Notes: generated from the letters alone by a model not told the origin. A stretch of DNA of 64,000 nt from Cyclobacterium plantarum (GCF_011290685.1 NZ_JAANYN010000002.1:248001-312000); one strand, 5' to 3'; positions 53,975-63,753 are shown, counted from the first letter of the stretch. A program made the numbers and translations.

Positions 53975-55130
53975 ACGTAAAAGGCCTTTTGGCCTGACTC
54001 AGGAAAAAGGAAACCACAAAAATAACAAAGATACTTTTCATCCGCATCAGAATGCCCAGGTTATTGAGTGCCAACATAAAAATAAGGGACATGATCGCTG
54101 CATAGATCAGTACCACCAGGTAAAAAAGTGGTATCCGGACTTGCAGCTTGCTTTTTATCATTCCCCAAATCCCAAAAATGACTGCCATAAAGAAAATGGT
54201 ATTTTCCAATGCTGCTGCAAATGTCCAGAATCCCTTTACTTCCCAGAGATAGGGCCTGAACCATACCGCCATGAATTTCTCAAGAAGGCTGTAATCCCAC
54301 ATAGGAATGCTGCTTCCTGCTTCAAAGGAGCTCAGGTAAGCATTTTGCCAATCTATGATCCTCCCGATCCATTCAAAATTAAAGCCATACACCAGGCTTC
54401 CCTGTATCCAGCGGTAGGCGAAAATTGAAAAAATCAAGGCCGCTGCCCCGGAAACTAATTTTTTACGATAGGCTTTCAAGGCAGAATGGAAGGGCAGGAC
54501 AGCCAGTACCGCTATGGTCAAAACAAGCCCCTGTATGGGGCGCACAATAAGGGATAGTAACAATCCAGGTACAATATACCAGGCCCTGGAAGGAAAGCTT
54601 TTTACCCCCAGCAGTACCAACACCAAACCAGTAAATAACAATGCTTCCTTGCCTACTCCGGCGGTCCAGAAATGAACATTGGGCAAAAACAAAATCAGCA
54701 GACCATACTTTCCGGGCCAGTTGCCCCATTTATCCGGAAATTGATCTTTGATGAGTTCGAAAGCACCAACAAAGCCCATAAAAGAAATGACAGCATACAG
54801 CAGGTTTCCGGGCAAGAAACCTAAACCAGCCAGTTGGAAAAAAGGGTAATTGAACCATTGGATAAAGGCTGTGCCTGTGCCAAAGTAGGAGGACCATTCC
54901 CCGGGCCTTGAGGGAGGGAGACTACTTAATTCCCAGTACCGGATACCGTCGCCCCCGTATTGAAGGAGATACCCATAAAAAATCGGGGCCATGATCAGGT
55001 GATAACAGCCCAGCAACAGTAAAAAATTGGTTTCCCATTTGGAATAACCCTGAGTCCCTGACCATTTTTTGATGAGCCAGAATACCAACAAAACAATGAA
55101 GGCAATGAACATCCAATCCAGAACCTTCAT
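53955..55130 (-). CDS. Multi-pass membrane protein, copy 1 of a paralogous pair in the exopolysaccharide cluster
   Basis: A 391-residue integral membrane protein with about ten hydrophobic segments. It shares an ordered set of motifs with the protein at 57453-58685: YGGDGIRYW, FGTGTAFIQW, PGNLLYAV, LPNVHFWTAGVGKEAL, RPIQG and NLGILMRMKS. The charged loop HFW-x-AGVGK[ED] is the most striking. The topology suits a Wzy-like polymerase or a lipid-linked transferase, but no known family signature is certain. It lies between a GT4 gene (three bases upstream) and the deacetylase gene. Confidence 0.8.
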   Translation of the reverse strand: MKVLDWMFIAFIVLLVFWLIKKWSGTQGYSKWETNFLLLLGCYHLIMAPIFYGYLLQYGGDGIRYWELSSLPPSRPGEWSSYFGTGTAFIQWFNYPFFQLAGLGFLPGNLLYAVISFMGFVGAFELIKDQFPDKWGNWPGKYGLLILFLPNVHFWTAGVGKEALLFTGLVLVLLGVKSFPSRAWYIVPGLLLSLIVRPIQGLVLTIAVLAVLPFHSALKAYRKKLVSGAAALIFSIFAYRWIQGSLVYGFNFEWIGRIIDWQNAYLSSFEAGSSIPMWDYSLLEKFMAVWFRPYLWEVKGFWTFAAALENTIFFMAVIFGIWGMIKSKLQVRIPLFYLVVLIYAAIMSLIFMLALNNLGILMRMKSIFVIFVVSFFLSQAKRPFTFDKSNL

Positions 55131-55133
55131 GTG

Positions 55134-56312
55134 CTATTTCGCTTCCAAAGCTTTTACATAAGCTGCTACACTTTGGTCCAGTCCAAAATAATGGGTTCCA
55201 ACTTTTCTGATAGCGGATTTGGATTGACTGCCCAGGGTTTCCAGCCAGGAATGCAAGGCTGCATCATTACCCTTGTATATAAAACAGGCAGGCTCCCCTT
55301 CCAAATCATAGGATAGATCCCCAATTTCTTCGGATACAATGACAGGCAAGCCGGAAAGCAGGTACTCCCCCACCTTGATGGGTGCCAATCCTGCCAGGCT
55401 GGGAGCTGATTTCCGCAAACTTAGGCCCAGGTCTCCTGCGGCATAATAATCAGGAATACACTTAAATGGAACCGTTTTGATCCAAACCAGTCCCCGGAGA
55501 TAATCTGGTATTTGAGCAGACAGGGTATGGTGATTTCGAACAAGAAACAGCATCCGGCTGTCAGCATCGAATTGGTAATGGGCCCAAAAAAGCCGCAACA
55601 TTTCTTCCAGTTGATAAGGTGGCCCCAAACTACCCGAATAGATCCATAGCAGGCTGTTATCCTTCATGCCCAATTCTCCGCGAATCCTGCTCCTAATGGC
55701 TGTATCCGGTTTGAAAAATCCGGCATCCCGCCCATTGCAGACCTTGTGAAACTTTGATGGGCTCAAAACGGGATTTGATCGGAGGTGGAATTGAATGGCT
55801 TTTTCCGTTCTGGTCAACACTTTATCGGCATGGATCAGCATTTTTGTTTCCGCCCTTTTCAACCATCGGTATTGCAGGCTGCCGGGTTTTAAACCAGCAA
55901 AATCCACCCTTTCCTGAATGGGTAAACCATCGGCATCAAAAACAAGCAGTATGCCCTTTAACCATCCCCGGAGCTGATTGACCATCATGGCGGGAAGTGT
56001 AGACCTGGGCATCAGACAGGTAATGGGCTGATTTTGGAGGTACGTTTTTATGCTGCGTTTGCCTAGTCTGATGGTCCGCAAAACACCGAGGGCGACAGTG
56101 GGTTTTCTGTGAACAAAAACATGCTGGTAAACAATCCCCATTTCCTTTGCGACAGTCCGAATCCTTTCCACTTCGGCGGCATCTGCCCAGGAAAACTGCA
56201 TGACATGAAACTGCCAGCTTCGCTTATCCTGTATGCCCCGGAAAATGGGGAAAAACAGGTTTTCCAGGTAGTTGGTTTGATCGGAATCCCAGGAAATAAA
56301 CAGGATATTCAT
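55134..56312 (-). CDS. GT4-like glycosyltransferase
   Basis: A 392-residue GT-B enzyme. The N-terminal strand MNILFISWDSDQTNYLEN begins the acceptor domain. The C-terminal donor domain has LLWIYSGSLGPPYQLEEML, and the sugar-nucleotide region reads LAPIKVGEYLLSGLPVIVSEEIGD. It lacks a canonical E-x7-E at full strength, which makes it a divergent member. It starts 55 bases after the 56368 gene's stop and ends three bases before the membrane protein gene. Confidence 0.82.
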   Translation of the reverse strand: MNILFISWDSDQTNYLENLFFPIFRGIQDKRSWQFHVMQFSWADAAEVERIRTVAKEMGIVYQHVFVHRKPTVALGVLRTIRLGKRSIKTYLQNQPITCLMPRSTLPAMMVNQLRGWLKGILLVFDADGLPIQERVDFAGLKPGSLQYRWLKRAETKMLIHADKVLTRTEKAIQFHLRSNPVLSPSKFHKVCNGRDAGFFKPDTAIRSRIRGELGMKDNSLLWIYSGSLGPPYQLEEMLRLFWAHYQFDADSRMLFLVRNHHTLSAQIPDYLRGLVWIKTVPFKCIPDYYAAGDLGLSLRKSAPSLAGLAPIKVGEYLLSGLPVIVSEEIGDLSYDLEGEPACFIYKGNDAALHSWLETLGSQSKSAIRKVGTHYFGLDQSVAAYVKALEAK

Positions 56313-56367
56313 AGGGATAATTTTTGAAAATTATGGAACCCTCTTGCTAACCACTTAAGGTATTGAT

Positions 56368-57456
56368 TCAGGTATTTTCAGCATTTTCGTTTGCAGGAGT
56401 ACTCACCAGGGCCAGCATTTTTTGAAAATTGCCAGCCAGGGTATACTTCTCCATGACCAGCTCGTAGCCTTTTGTACCAAAGGCCTCACGCATTTTCCAA
56501 TTGCTTATCAGCTGACCCAGGAATTCCACCCATTCCTCCTCCGTATCAGCCAGGAAGCCATTGACACCATGCTGCACTACTTCCCTGTTCATTCCTACCG
56601 GAGAAGCCACTACCGGCAATCCACAGGCCATATACTGGATAAGTTTGTAGGCACATTTCCCCCTTTCCCAGGCGTTATCCGGCAAGGGCATGATACCTAT
56701 ATCCATTTGCAGCAAGGCGTTCACCTCACCGTCTTCGGTCCAGGGGACGGTTTTGAGGTTTCCGGAAAACTGCGGAGGATTATTGCCATTGATCAGCAAT
56801 ACCACGATTTTATGTTTTTTATGCAGGTTTTCCAAAGCCGGAATTACTGCATCCAGGTATTTCAAGGTGCTTGGTGAGCCTATCCAGCCAATGGTAACCG
56901 CATTTTTTTTCTCATGCACTTTTTTTTTGTATCGGTTTGGGTCAATTACTGTGGGTAGTTGAATGACCGAATCCGCACCAGCCAGCCGGGCACGTTCCAT
57001 CAGGTAGTCGTTTCCCGCTATAACAACGTTGGCCCATTGCATGACCCGATCTATTTTATGCGGAAAAAAGCGGGAAACAAAGGGGTATTTTCCCTGATCG
57101 TAATTGTGAAAAACCGCATCATCGTAATCCACCCAATATCCCTTCAGCCTGGCAAGCAGCCATTCGGGAAAGGCTGGAAAGTAGGGAAACAGTTCCTTTT
57201 CTACACAGACCAAATCATACTTACCTGCTGTAAGCAGCATTTTTAACCTGCGCCAATAACAAGACAAAACATGCAGGTATGCAGGCTTTTTATTGGCATA
57301 AAGGTTTTCCAGATAGGCTTCGGTAAAAAAGGAAGACACGGTCACAGCTACACCATTTTCGTTCCAGAGGGGCAAAAACTGATAGGTCCTTAAGCGGCTG
57401 CTCGCCCCTTTCCTGGAATATTTGGGTAGAAAAAGTATTTTTTTGGACAAAATCAA
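56368..57456 (-). CDS. GT4-family glycosyltransferase
   Basis: A 362-residue GT-B enzyme. The donor domain has VTIGWIGSPSTLKYLDAV, then IGIMPLPDNAWERGKCAYKL and MACGLPVVASPVGMNREVV, which together form the usual nucleotide-sugar site of the family. The N-terminus (ILFLPKYSRKGASSRLRTYQ) resembles acceptor domains of capsule glycosyltransferases. Its start codon overlaps the stop of the second membrane paralogue by four bases, so the two are translationally coupled. Sugar and linkage are unknown. Confidence 0.88.
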   Translation of the reverse strand: MILSKKILFLPKYSRKGASSRLRTYQFLPLWNENGVAVTVSSFFTEAYLENLYANKKPAYLHVLSCYWRRLKMLLTAGKYDLVCVEKELFPYFPAFPEWLLARLKGYWVDYDDAVFHNYDQGKYPFVSRFFPHKIDRVMQWANVVIAGNDYLMERARLAGADSVIQLPTVIDPNRYKKKVHEKKNAVTIGWIGSPSTLKYLDAVIPALENLHKKHKIVVLLINGNNPPQFSGNLKTVPWTEDGEVNALLQMDIGIMPLPDNAWERGKCAYKLIQYMACGLPVVASPVGMNREVVQHGVNGFLADTEEEWVEFLGQLISNWKMREAFGTKGYELVMEKYTLAGNFQKMLALVSTPANENAENT

Positions 57457-58685
57457 TCAATCAGCTGATTTTTACTGTCAATAATGGTCTGCCGGCGTTG
57501 GAAAAACCGCTTCCGATCCAATGCACGCAGGTAGCGTTGTTTTTTGTTGTGTACGATTAGGTAGAAGCAGAAAAGTAAAAAGTAGATCATGGTCATGTTT
57601 TTCATGCGCATGATTGCGCCCAGATTTCCCAGACTATTGGCAAAGGCCAAACTCGTTGGAATAAAAACAATGATCCCCGTCTTTAAAAATACCGGCATGT
57701 CGCGCAAAGCTTCAGGACTCCAATTACGGTAAATAAACAAACTCAAGTATAAATACAACGCATTTTCAAACGAACTCAATAAAGCCATGACATTGTGTGC
57801 GTCAAAGAAAATCGGACGAAACATAAACGTAAAAATCCGCATCGGTATAGAATAAGAGGCAACATCAATTCCTGAATGGCCCGAAGCTAACAATCCGGCG
57901 GTTTTTGAAGCAAGCGAGCCCAATTCTTCCAACGAAAACTCCTCTAACTTTAGAAAACTTAATGTGGTGGCACTTAGGTAAATGCTCCCTACCAAGGCAA
58001 AAACACCCAACACAATTTTGTATTCCTTTCTAATTTCAGATCCGAGCAAAATGGAAATGGTTGCACCTGCGATCAATGCCTGCCCCATATGAGGCCTAGC
58101 CATAAAAACAAAAAACAATGCTACTAAACCATGCCACCATCTTTTTCTATATGCCTGTACCGCGTAAACGAACCAGGCAATCCCCCAGAAACAAATAGAA
58201 TCCTTACCTACTCCGGCAGACCAAAAATGCATGTTTGGGAAATAAAAGATAATCGGAAACAACGAAATATTCAAAACCTTATGATTAGAAGGGAAATAGC
58301 TCGCAGTCATTACAAACAAGTACCTGATCCCGATGAACCCTAACGCACCAAACAAAATGTTCCCAGTCAAATAGCTCAATCCAAGCACCCTACTTGGTAT
58401 ATAGGTCAACCATAAAATAAACGTGGTACTCGTCCCAAAATAACGCCCCCAGTATACATCTCCTCTGATCAATATTTGCTCCATTGTGAAGTACCAGTAT
58501 CCCTGAGAATCACCACCAAAATTTAGAATATACCAAGTAAAAAATAAGGAAAAGAATAGGTGATATAACAGCAAAAAATGCAAATGCAATTGATATTTCC
58601 ACGGCAACCTAAACTTCTTGGATATGCTCTCATTCGACTTGAATAAAGCCAAAAGCAAGGCTACGATGACAATGATATCTAACAA
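57453..58685 (-). CDS. Multi-pass membrane protein, copy 2 of the paralogous pair
   Basis: A 410-residue membrane protein with ten or more hydrophobic segments. It matches the 53955-55130 protein motif by motif and in the same order: FGGDSQGYW, FGTSTTFILW, TGNILFGA, FPNMHFWSAGVGKDSI, RPHMG and NLGAIMRMKN. The C-terminal tail is basic. In each case a GT4 gene is directly coupled, four bases of overlap here. Two such paralogues in one cluster could serve two polymerisation or transfer steps; this is inference. Confidence 0.8.
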   Translation of the reverse strand: MLDIIVIVALLLALFKSNESISKKFRLPWKYQLHLHFLLLYHLFFSLFFTWYILNFGGDSQGYWYFTMEQILIRGDVYWGRYFGTSTTFILWLTYIPSRVLGLSYLTGNILFGALGFIGIRYLFVMTASYFPSNHKVLNISLFPIIFYFPNMHFWSAGVGKDSICFWGIAWFVYAVQAYRKRWWHGLVALFFVFMARPHMGQALIAGATISILLGSEIRKEYKIVLGVFALVGSIYLSATTLSFLKLEEFSLEELGSLASKTAGLLASGHSGIDVASYSIPMRIFTFMFRPIFFDAHNVMALLSSFENALYLYLSLFIYRNWSPEALRDMPVFLKTGIIVFIPTSLAFANSLGNLGAIMRMKNMTMIYFLLFCFYLIVHNKKQRYLRALDRKRFFQRRQTIIDSKNQLID

Positions 58686-58696
58686 ATGTTTAGCGT

Positions 58697-59821
58697 TTAA
58701 ATTATTCCTTTTTCCCGAAGTAACCGTTGATATAGGTCATCCAAATTTTTGAAATACAAGTCACTGCTATAGTTTTCGATCCCTATCTTGTATCCATTTT
58801 CACCAAATTCTTTTCTTAATTCGGGACTTTCAAACAAAACCTTCATTTTTGACGCCAGTTCCTGAAAACACGCTGGAGGAACTAAAAACCCACTTACACC
58901 ATCCACTACAATGTCTTTCAATCCGCCAACTCTGCTACCGATAACTGGTAGCCGGTGAAGCATGGCCTCTACCGCTACCAATCCAAACCCCTCCTGATGA
59001 GAAGGAACACAAAAAATATCCATAATCGAATAGAATGGGTTTGGGTCCTCCTGGTACCCGACAAAATGAACTCGTGCCTCCAAACCCAATTTTCGCACTG
59101 TTGCTTTTAACATCTCTAAATCGGGTCCATTCCCCACCAATAAAAATTTGAGGGTTGGGATGTTCAAAAAATGCAGGGCATCAATGATATCAGAAAATCC
59201 TTTCACACGATTATATACCCTACCAACGGCGCCCACTACCACATCATCGTCATTAATACCTAATTTATCCTTGAGTAATTTACTGGCCTCCAGGTCTGCC
59301 TTACCGGGAATATCCAAGCCATTCGGAATAAGCGTCAACTTGGATGCCTTCACATTCACTAGTTTTATCAAATAATCCATCACAGCAGGTGAAATACCGA
59401 TGACTGCTTCTGCAAACCGGCTGTAAAAGGACAAAAGTCGATTAGCTCGTTTTGACCGTGTTATTGGGTCTGAAGTTTCTTCTAAAATAGCGATTGGCAC
59501 CCTACCGATTACCTTCCCTACAAATGCCATGGAATTCCCCTCGAAAACCGCTCCGTGAATGATGTGTGGCCTAAACTCCCGAATTACCTTCAATAGTACC
59601 CTGTATTTCCTAACTTCCATGGGATGGGCGAACGTTCCAATGGAGATTACTTCAACGCCTAAGCGATTCAATTCAGAAAGGATTTTACCTTTCGCCTGGG
59701 TACAGACAATTTTCAACTCGTAGATTTCCTTATCCATTTGGTTGGCATAGGTGAGTCTAACTCGCTCTACACCTCCCGAGGAAATCGTTTCAATACAGTG
59801 CAATAGCCGAATTTTTTTCAT
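58697..59821 (-). CDS. GT4-family glycosyltransferase
   Basis: A 374-residue GT-B enzyme. LLHCIETISSGGVERVRL is the Gly-rich start of the acceptor domain, VVVGAVGRVYNRVKGFSDII starts the donor domain, and SHQEGFGLVAVEAMLHRLPVIGS includes the E-x7-E motif that holds the sugar nucleotide. It lies 11 bases before the membrane paralogue gene and 136 bases after the next GT4 gene. Substrates cannot be inferred beyond a nucleotide sugar. Confidence 0.92.
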   Translation of the reverse strand: MKKIRLLHCIETISSGGVERVRLTYANQMDKEIYELKIVCTQAKGKILSELNRLGVEVISIGTFAHPMEVRKYRVLLKVIREFRPHIIHGAVFEGNSMAFVGKVIGRVPIAILEETSDPITRSKRANRLLSFYSRFAEAVIGISPAVMDYLIKLVNVKASKLTLIPNGLDIPGKADLEASKLLKDKLGINDDDVVVGAVGRVYNRVKGFSDIIDALHFLNIPTLKFLLVGNGPDLEMLKATVRKLGLEARVHFVGYQEDPNPFYSIMDIFCVPSHQEGFGLVAVEAMLHRLPVIGSRVGGLKDIVVDGVSGFLVPPACFQELASKMKVLFESPELRKEFGENGYKIGIENYSSDLYFKNLDDLYQRLLREKGII

Positions 59822-59957
59822 AAATTTTTTCAGGAACAGATCCGAATTCCCTTCAATAGACGAACGCTCCTTTATCGAATTGGATCAACTTGGAAAAAAT
59901 TCGAAATGAACAGCGCCCTACTGACGCCAGAATCGCCGGCCAATTCGCCGAAATCGC

Positions 59958-61163
59958 TCAACCTAGGCTATATACCTCCTCCAGACGCTTAATGTAATTT
60001 TCCACGGAATACTTGCTCCCGGATTGTTTCGCACGCTCCCCCATCATCGCTCGTTCCCGCCCGGATGTCAACAATACTTCAAGCATCTTCTTTTTGATAT
60101 CCTGCGAGTTTTGAGGGTCAATTAAATGACCCGTTACGCCATCTTCAACGATCTCGGCAGGCCCGCCTTGATTCGTGACGATACAGGGCAAGCTACTGAG
60201 CATTGCTTCCACCAGTGAAATGGAAAAACCTTCCGAAAATGAGGGCAAAACAAAGCAATCTGCTTGCTTTAAAAATGAACCCACCCCGGATTGAGATCCC
60301 CAGAAAACGACATATTCGTTTATAGACAAATCCTTACAAAGCGATTCCAACCGAGCCCTGTCCACACCGTCCCCAACAATCCAAAGCCTTGGTTCGAATC
60401 CCTGATTTTCTCCAAGAAGACTGGAAAAAACCAGGATCAACGTATCTAAATTCTTTATCGGAACGAGCCGACAAACCGTAATAAAGATGAATTCATTGGA
60501 GCGATCTTGATCGGATTTCTTCGTATTGCGGGAAACACCGTCCCTTGGAAAACTTTCGGAACCGATTTTGGAGCGGATGTTCTGGCCTACATCGGAAAGC
60601 TTATCTTTGCCCGAACTAGTTTCCTGCAACTCGACCGGATTATTTACCACCGTCACCTTAGTTTCTTCAACTTCTCCCAAAGCGACGATCCTGGATTTAA
60701 CCGAATAGGAAATGGCAATCACACGATCTGCCAAACCGTATACCAGCTTAAACAATCTTCGCCACTTCCAATCGTGATCTGGAAAACCAATCTCCTCACC
60801 TACCTTGATAGGAACCTTGGCAATCCAGGCAGCAATCAATCCATGAAAATTTGCCTCTGAACCAGAAGTATGTACCACATCAGGTTTTACTTTCTTCAAC
60901 AATCGAACAATTTCAAAAACTAAAAACAAATTGGGTATTCTGATATCGCGATCAAGAATCCATAAATTTCGTACACAAACCTTTAATTCATTTGAGATTC
61001 TACCTCCGGCACCTAAAACAATTATATCAAAGTGAATTTGGTCCACTTTGTTCATTCCTTCGACAGTTAATCTTATCCGTTGTTCAACTCCACCAAAATC
61101 CAAAAGAGGAACAATCCTGATTATTTTTGAAGACTTAATTCTTTCTTCATTTGTTCTCTCCAT
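59958..61163 (-). CDS. GT4-family glycosyltransferase
   Basis: A 401-residue GT-B enzyme. IRIVPLLDFGGVEQRIRL starts the acceptor domain; an insertion of about 40 polar residues near position 185-225 (around ETSSGKDKLSDVGQ) precedes the donor domain. FIFITVCRLVPIKNLDTLIL begins the donor domain, and SFSEGFSISLVEAMLSSLPCIV has the E-x7-E motif. The start overlaps the upstream GT2 gene by 43 bases; no later ATG would keep the first strand, so the overlap is accepted. Confidence 0.9.
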   Translation of the reverse strand: MERTNEERIKSSKIIRIVPLLDFGGVEQRIRLTVEGMNKVDQIHFDIIVLGAGGRISNELKVCVRNLWILDRDIRIPNLFLVFEIVRLLKKVKPDVVHTSGSEANFHGLIAAWIAKVPIKVGEEIGFPDHDWKWRRLFKLVYGLADRVIAISYSVKSRIVALGEVEETKVTVVNNPVELQETSSGKDKLSDVGQNIRSKIGSESFPRDGVSRNTKKSDQDRSNEFIFITVCRLVPIKNLDTLILVFSSLLGENQGFEPRLWIVGDGVDRARLESLCKDLSINEYVVFWGSQSGVGSFLKQADCFVLPSFSEGFSISLVEAMLSSLPCIVTNQGGPAEIVEDGVTGHLIDPQNSQDIKKKMLEVLLTSGRERAMMGERAKQSGSKYSVENYIKRLEEVYSLG

Positions 61164-62026
61164 TTTAGATATTTATTACTATTCCAATAAGTGTCCAATA
61201 CCAATGAAAAACTTTTCAAAAATTTACCTTCAAAAAGCAAAAGACCAGCATATTTCCAAACTTTTTTCTTGGTAGATGTAAAGGACTCATTAATATCCAT
61301 CAAAATAGTCATCTGATTGGTCTTAATTTCAATCTTTTTACCTAATTCAGATTTCTCTCCATTACGCTCTTCCCTATCGTGCAAAATAAAAGCGTCAGGA
61401 ACCACCAAAGCTTTGAAACCAAAATATTTAAGTCTTTGTTGAAAGTTTATGTCTTCTCCATAATGAAAAAAAGCATTTGAAAACAACCCAATTCTATTAA
61501 CAATTTCAGTTTTCAAAAGCCATGCAGCTGCATTAACAGAATAAATAGGATAGGCTTCTCTTGTTTTCTTTAAAACCAAATCAGACAAAAAACCAGGGCA
61601 CAGCTCTTCAACTATACACCTTTGAAATCCAATATCTAATGCGGAACCATCTCCATTTAAATGTATTGGTGACACAAGGGCAATATTCTTTTGAAGACCA
61701 AATCCCCTAAAACAATTTCCTATCGTTTCAGGTTCAAGGTAGGCATCTTGATTAAATAAAAACACATAATCCGCTGCATTCTCAATTGCATATTTAACAC
61801 CAATATTATTTGCGTTTCCGAACCCCAAATTATTATTTAATTCAATAAGGATTGCTTCCGGGAAATCATTTTTTAAAAATTCTTTAGTTCCATCTGTAGA
61901 ACCATTGTCCACGTACACTGATTTTAAAGGGTAGAAAGAATTTTTTATAGATTCAATGTGCTTTGGAAGCCATTTCATCCCATTACAGGTTACAACTACA
62001 CAAAAAATATTTGCCTGTTTTTTCAT
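61121..62026 (-). CDS. GT2-family glycosyltransferase (rhamnosyltransferase-like)
   Basis: A 301-residue GT-A enzyme. FCVVVTCNGMKWLPKHIESI begins the nucleotide-binding domain, SVYVDNGSTDGTKEFLK follows, and DYVFLFNQDAYLEPETI holds the metal-binding motif in the N-x-D form usual for rhamnosyltransferase-like members; YGEDINFQQRLKYFG matches the catalytic E-D motif. It follows the next GT2 gene without any gap. From about this gene on, the DNA is clearly more A/T-rich than in the rest of the window. Confidence 0.9.
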   Translation of the reverse strand: MKKQANIFCVVVTCNGMKWLPKHIESIKNSFYPLKSVYVDNGSTDGTKEFLKNDFPEAILIELNNNLGFGNANNIGVKYAIENAADYVFLFNQDAYLEPETIGNCFRGFGLQKNIALVSPIHLNGDGSALDIGFQRCIVEELCPGFLSDLVLKKTREAYPIYSVNAAAWLLKTEIVNRIGLFSNAFFHYGEDINFQQRLKYFGFKALVVPDAFILHDREERNGEKSELGKKIEIKTNQMTILMDINESFTSTKKKVWKYAGLLLFEGKFLKSFSLVLDTYWNSNKYLKWREQMKKELSLQK

Positions 62027-62911
62027 TTATCTTTTAGCGTCATTCCCTTGAAGAAGCAGAATATACTCTTTCCATGTACCAATTATTATTGCTAAACAAA
62101 CAAAAAATATAGGGACAGACTCCTTGGGATGAATAATAAAAATCTTTTTTATTGCAAACCTCAATCTTCTCCAACTAAAACTTATCATATAAAACAAAAA
62201 ACCTTTATGAGAATTCTCAAATTTCCTGTTATAAGTCCCCCCAAGAAGTCTTCTATATTTATAAACGATATCTTTGATCAGATAACGAGAAGGATGGCTA
62301 ACAATCACATCAGGAGCAAAGATGATGTTATATTTTTTAGAAATACGTTTAGACAACTCTGTATCCCCATTAGATTTTAATTGAGAATTAAACCCTCCAA
62401 ATTCTGTTAACACAGATTTATACGAAAACCAATTTCCGGCACCACAGGAACCTTCTTTTACGTAGGATTCAAAATCGAAACCAGTATATTTCTCATAAAT
62501 TTCTGCGAAACTCATGGAATTAGGATTTATAAAAAACAAAGGTACTTTTCCAGCAACAATACCATTTATCCTTGAATAATCGTTTTCAAAATATTGCATA
62601 GCATTACTTAACCAATCAGAATCCGGAATACAATCAGAGTCTGTAAAAGCAATAATTTCCGCATTAGAACATTGAATTCCTTTATTCCTAGCAGAATACG
62701 ACCCAGGGGATATTTCATTTACTAATTCTAAATTTAATTTATTATAGTATTGATCATCTAAAACAATCGAACCATCAGGGTCATTGTTAACTACTATCAC
62801 CTCAAATTTCCTTTGATCAAAGCGCTGTCTAATTAGTGCATCCAAGCACTTTTCCAATCGAACTTTATCATTATAGACCGGAATGACTACAGAAAAATAA
62901 AGTTCACACAT
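62027..62911 (-). CDS. GT2-family glycosyltransferase
   Basis: A 294-residue GT-A enzyme. YFSVVIPVYNDKVRLEKCLD is the family start, EVIVVNNDPDGS the second strand, and IIAFTDSDCIPDSDWL the D-x-D metal site; SNGDTELSKRISKKYN carries the catalytic acidic residue. A hydrophobic segment at the C-terminus suggests membrane association. The start overlaps the PF11316-like gene's end by eight bases. Sugar unknown. Confidence 0.9.
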   Translation of the reverse strand: MCELYFSVVIPVYNDKVRLEKCLDALIRQRFDQRKFEVIVVNNDPDGSIVLDDQYYNKLNLELVNEISPGSYSARNKGIQCSNAEIIAFTDSDCIPDSDWLSNAMQYFENDYSRINGIVAGKVPLFFINPNSMSFAEIYEKYTGFDFESYVKEGSCGAGNWFSYKSVLTEFGGFNSQLKSNGDTELSKRISKKYNIIFAPDVIVSHPSRYLIKDIVYKYRRLLGGTYNRKFENSHKGFLFYMISFSWRRLRFAIKKIFIIHPKESVPIFFVCLAIIIGTWKEYILLLQGNDAKR

Positions 62912-63752
62912 GTAGTTTAATTTGATTTAAGAAAAAAGGTACTACTTTCTTCAATTTCTTTTTGTAAAACAATTTTTTAAACTTCAATTTAAGCTTAGGT
63001 GGGGCATTATTTATAAATTTAAAATGAAAGCCATTAATTTTTGGTAATGTTGAAAAAAGTTTTGGATTACCGTAAAACTTCGTATCAATATTAAGATCAT
63101 GTATAGTCATCGCCCACATTCTTTCTCCAGATTCGATTAAAATTCTCTCTTTTATGAAGATAAATTTACTATGTTCAACGTGGAAAACAGTTTTAAATGA
63201 ATTCAAAGGGTCAACCCTTTCTATAACACTAATAAATGGATTAGATTTGTTTATAGCAGTACCCAATAGTTTAAACCTCAAATCATAAACAAATCCCTTG
63301 TTAAAGTTGATAGCAGCATATTTTTGAAAGTTAAATCTTTTTTGGATTTCATTAATATATTCTTTATGAATCATATCATCACTATCAATTCTTGTCGTAA
63401 TAAGATAATTAAAACTTTCAACACCTAAATCTAGAATCGAATTCCTTGCGTGCTCTAACACATTGCTGAAACTTCCTTCTTTAAGTAAAACTACTATATT
63501 TAAATGCCCTTTGATAATGGAATGCAATTCATTGATGTATTTTTGAGGTGTTTCAATATCCAAAAAGATATACCAAATAAATTTTTGATTTGTTTGACTC
63601 ATTATAGAAGGGAGACACGTTGCATAAAAAATATTAAACCTGTAATCCAGCCAAGATTGCAGATTAAAAAGTTTAACATTTCCTCTACCAATTAGATCTT
63701 TAAATCCAAGATTTACTCTTGTGAAAACAAAATGTTTAAATATTTCTCTCAT
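62904..63752 (-). CDS. Putative rhamnosyltransferase (PF11316-like)
   Basis: A 282-residue protein. HFVFTRVNLGF at the start, IFYATCLPSIMSQTNQKFIW in the first third and YLITTRIDSDDMIHKEYI in the middle are typical of the PF11316 'putative rhamnosyl transferase' group, with the D-x-D-like Asp-Ser-Asp-Asp as metal site. The C-terminus is very basic (KLKLKFKKLFYKKKLKK), perhaps a membrane-surface contact. The DNA is A/T-rich. It starts one base after the stop of the partial gene at the window edge. Confidence 0.82.
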   Translation of the reverse strand: MREIFKHFVFTRVNLGFKDLIGRGNVKLFNLQSWLDYRFNIFYATCLPSIMSQTNQKFIWYIFLDIETPQKYINELHSIIKGHLNIVVLLKEGSFSNVLEHARNSILDLGVESFNYLITTRIDSDDMIHKEYINEIQKRFNFQKYAAINFNKGFVYDLRFKLLGTAINKSNPFISVIERVDPLNSFKTVFHVEHSKFIFIKERILIESGERMWAMTIHDLNIDTKFYGNPKLFSTLPKINGFHFKFINNAPPKLKLKFKKLFYKKKLKKVVPFFLNQIKLHV

Positions 63753-63753
63753 T

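Noticed and set aside
60380-60420. A GGTTCGAATCCC string that looks like a tRNA T-loop
   Set aside because: It lies in the middle of a glycosyltransferase gene; no acceptor stem or anticodon arm fits around it.
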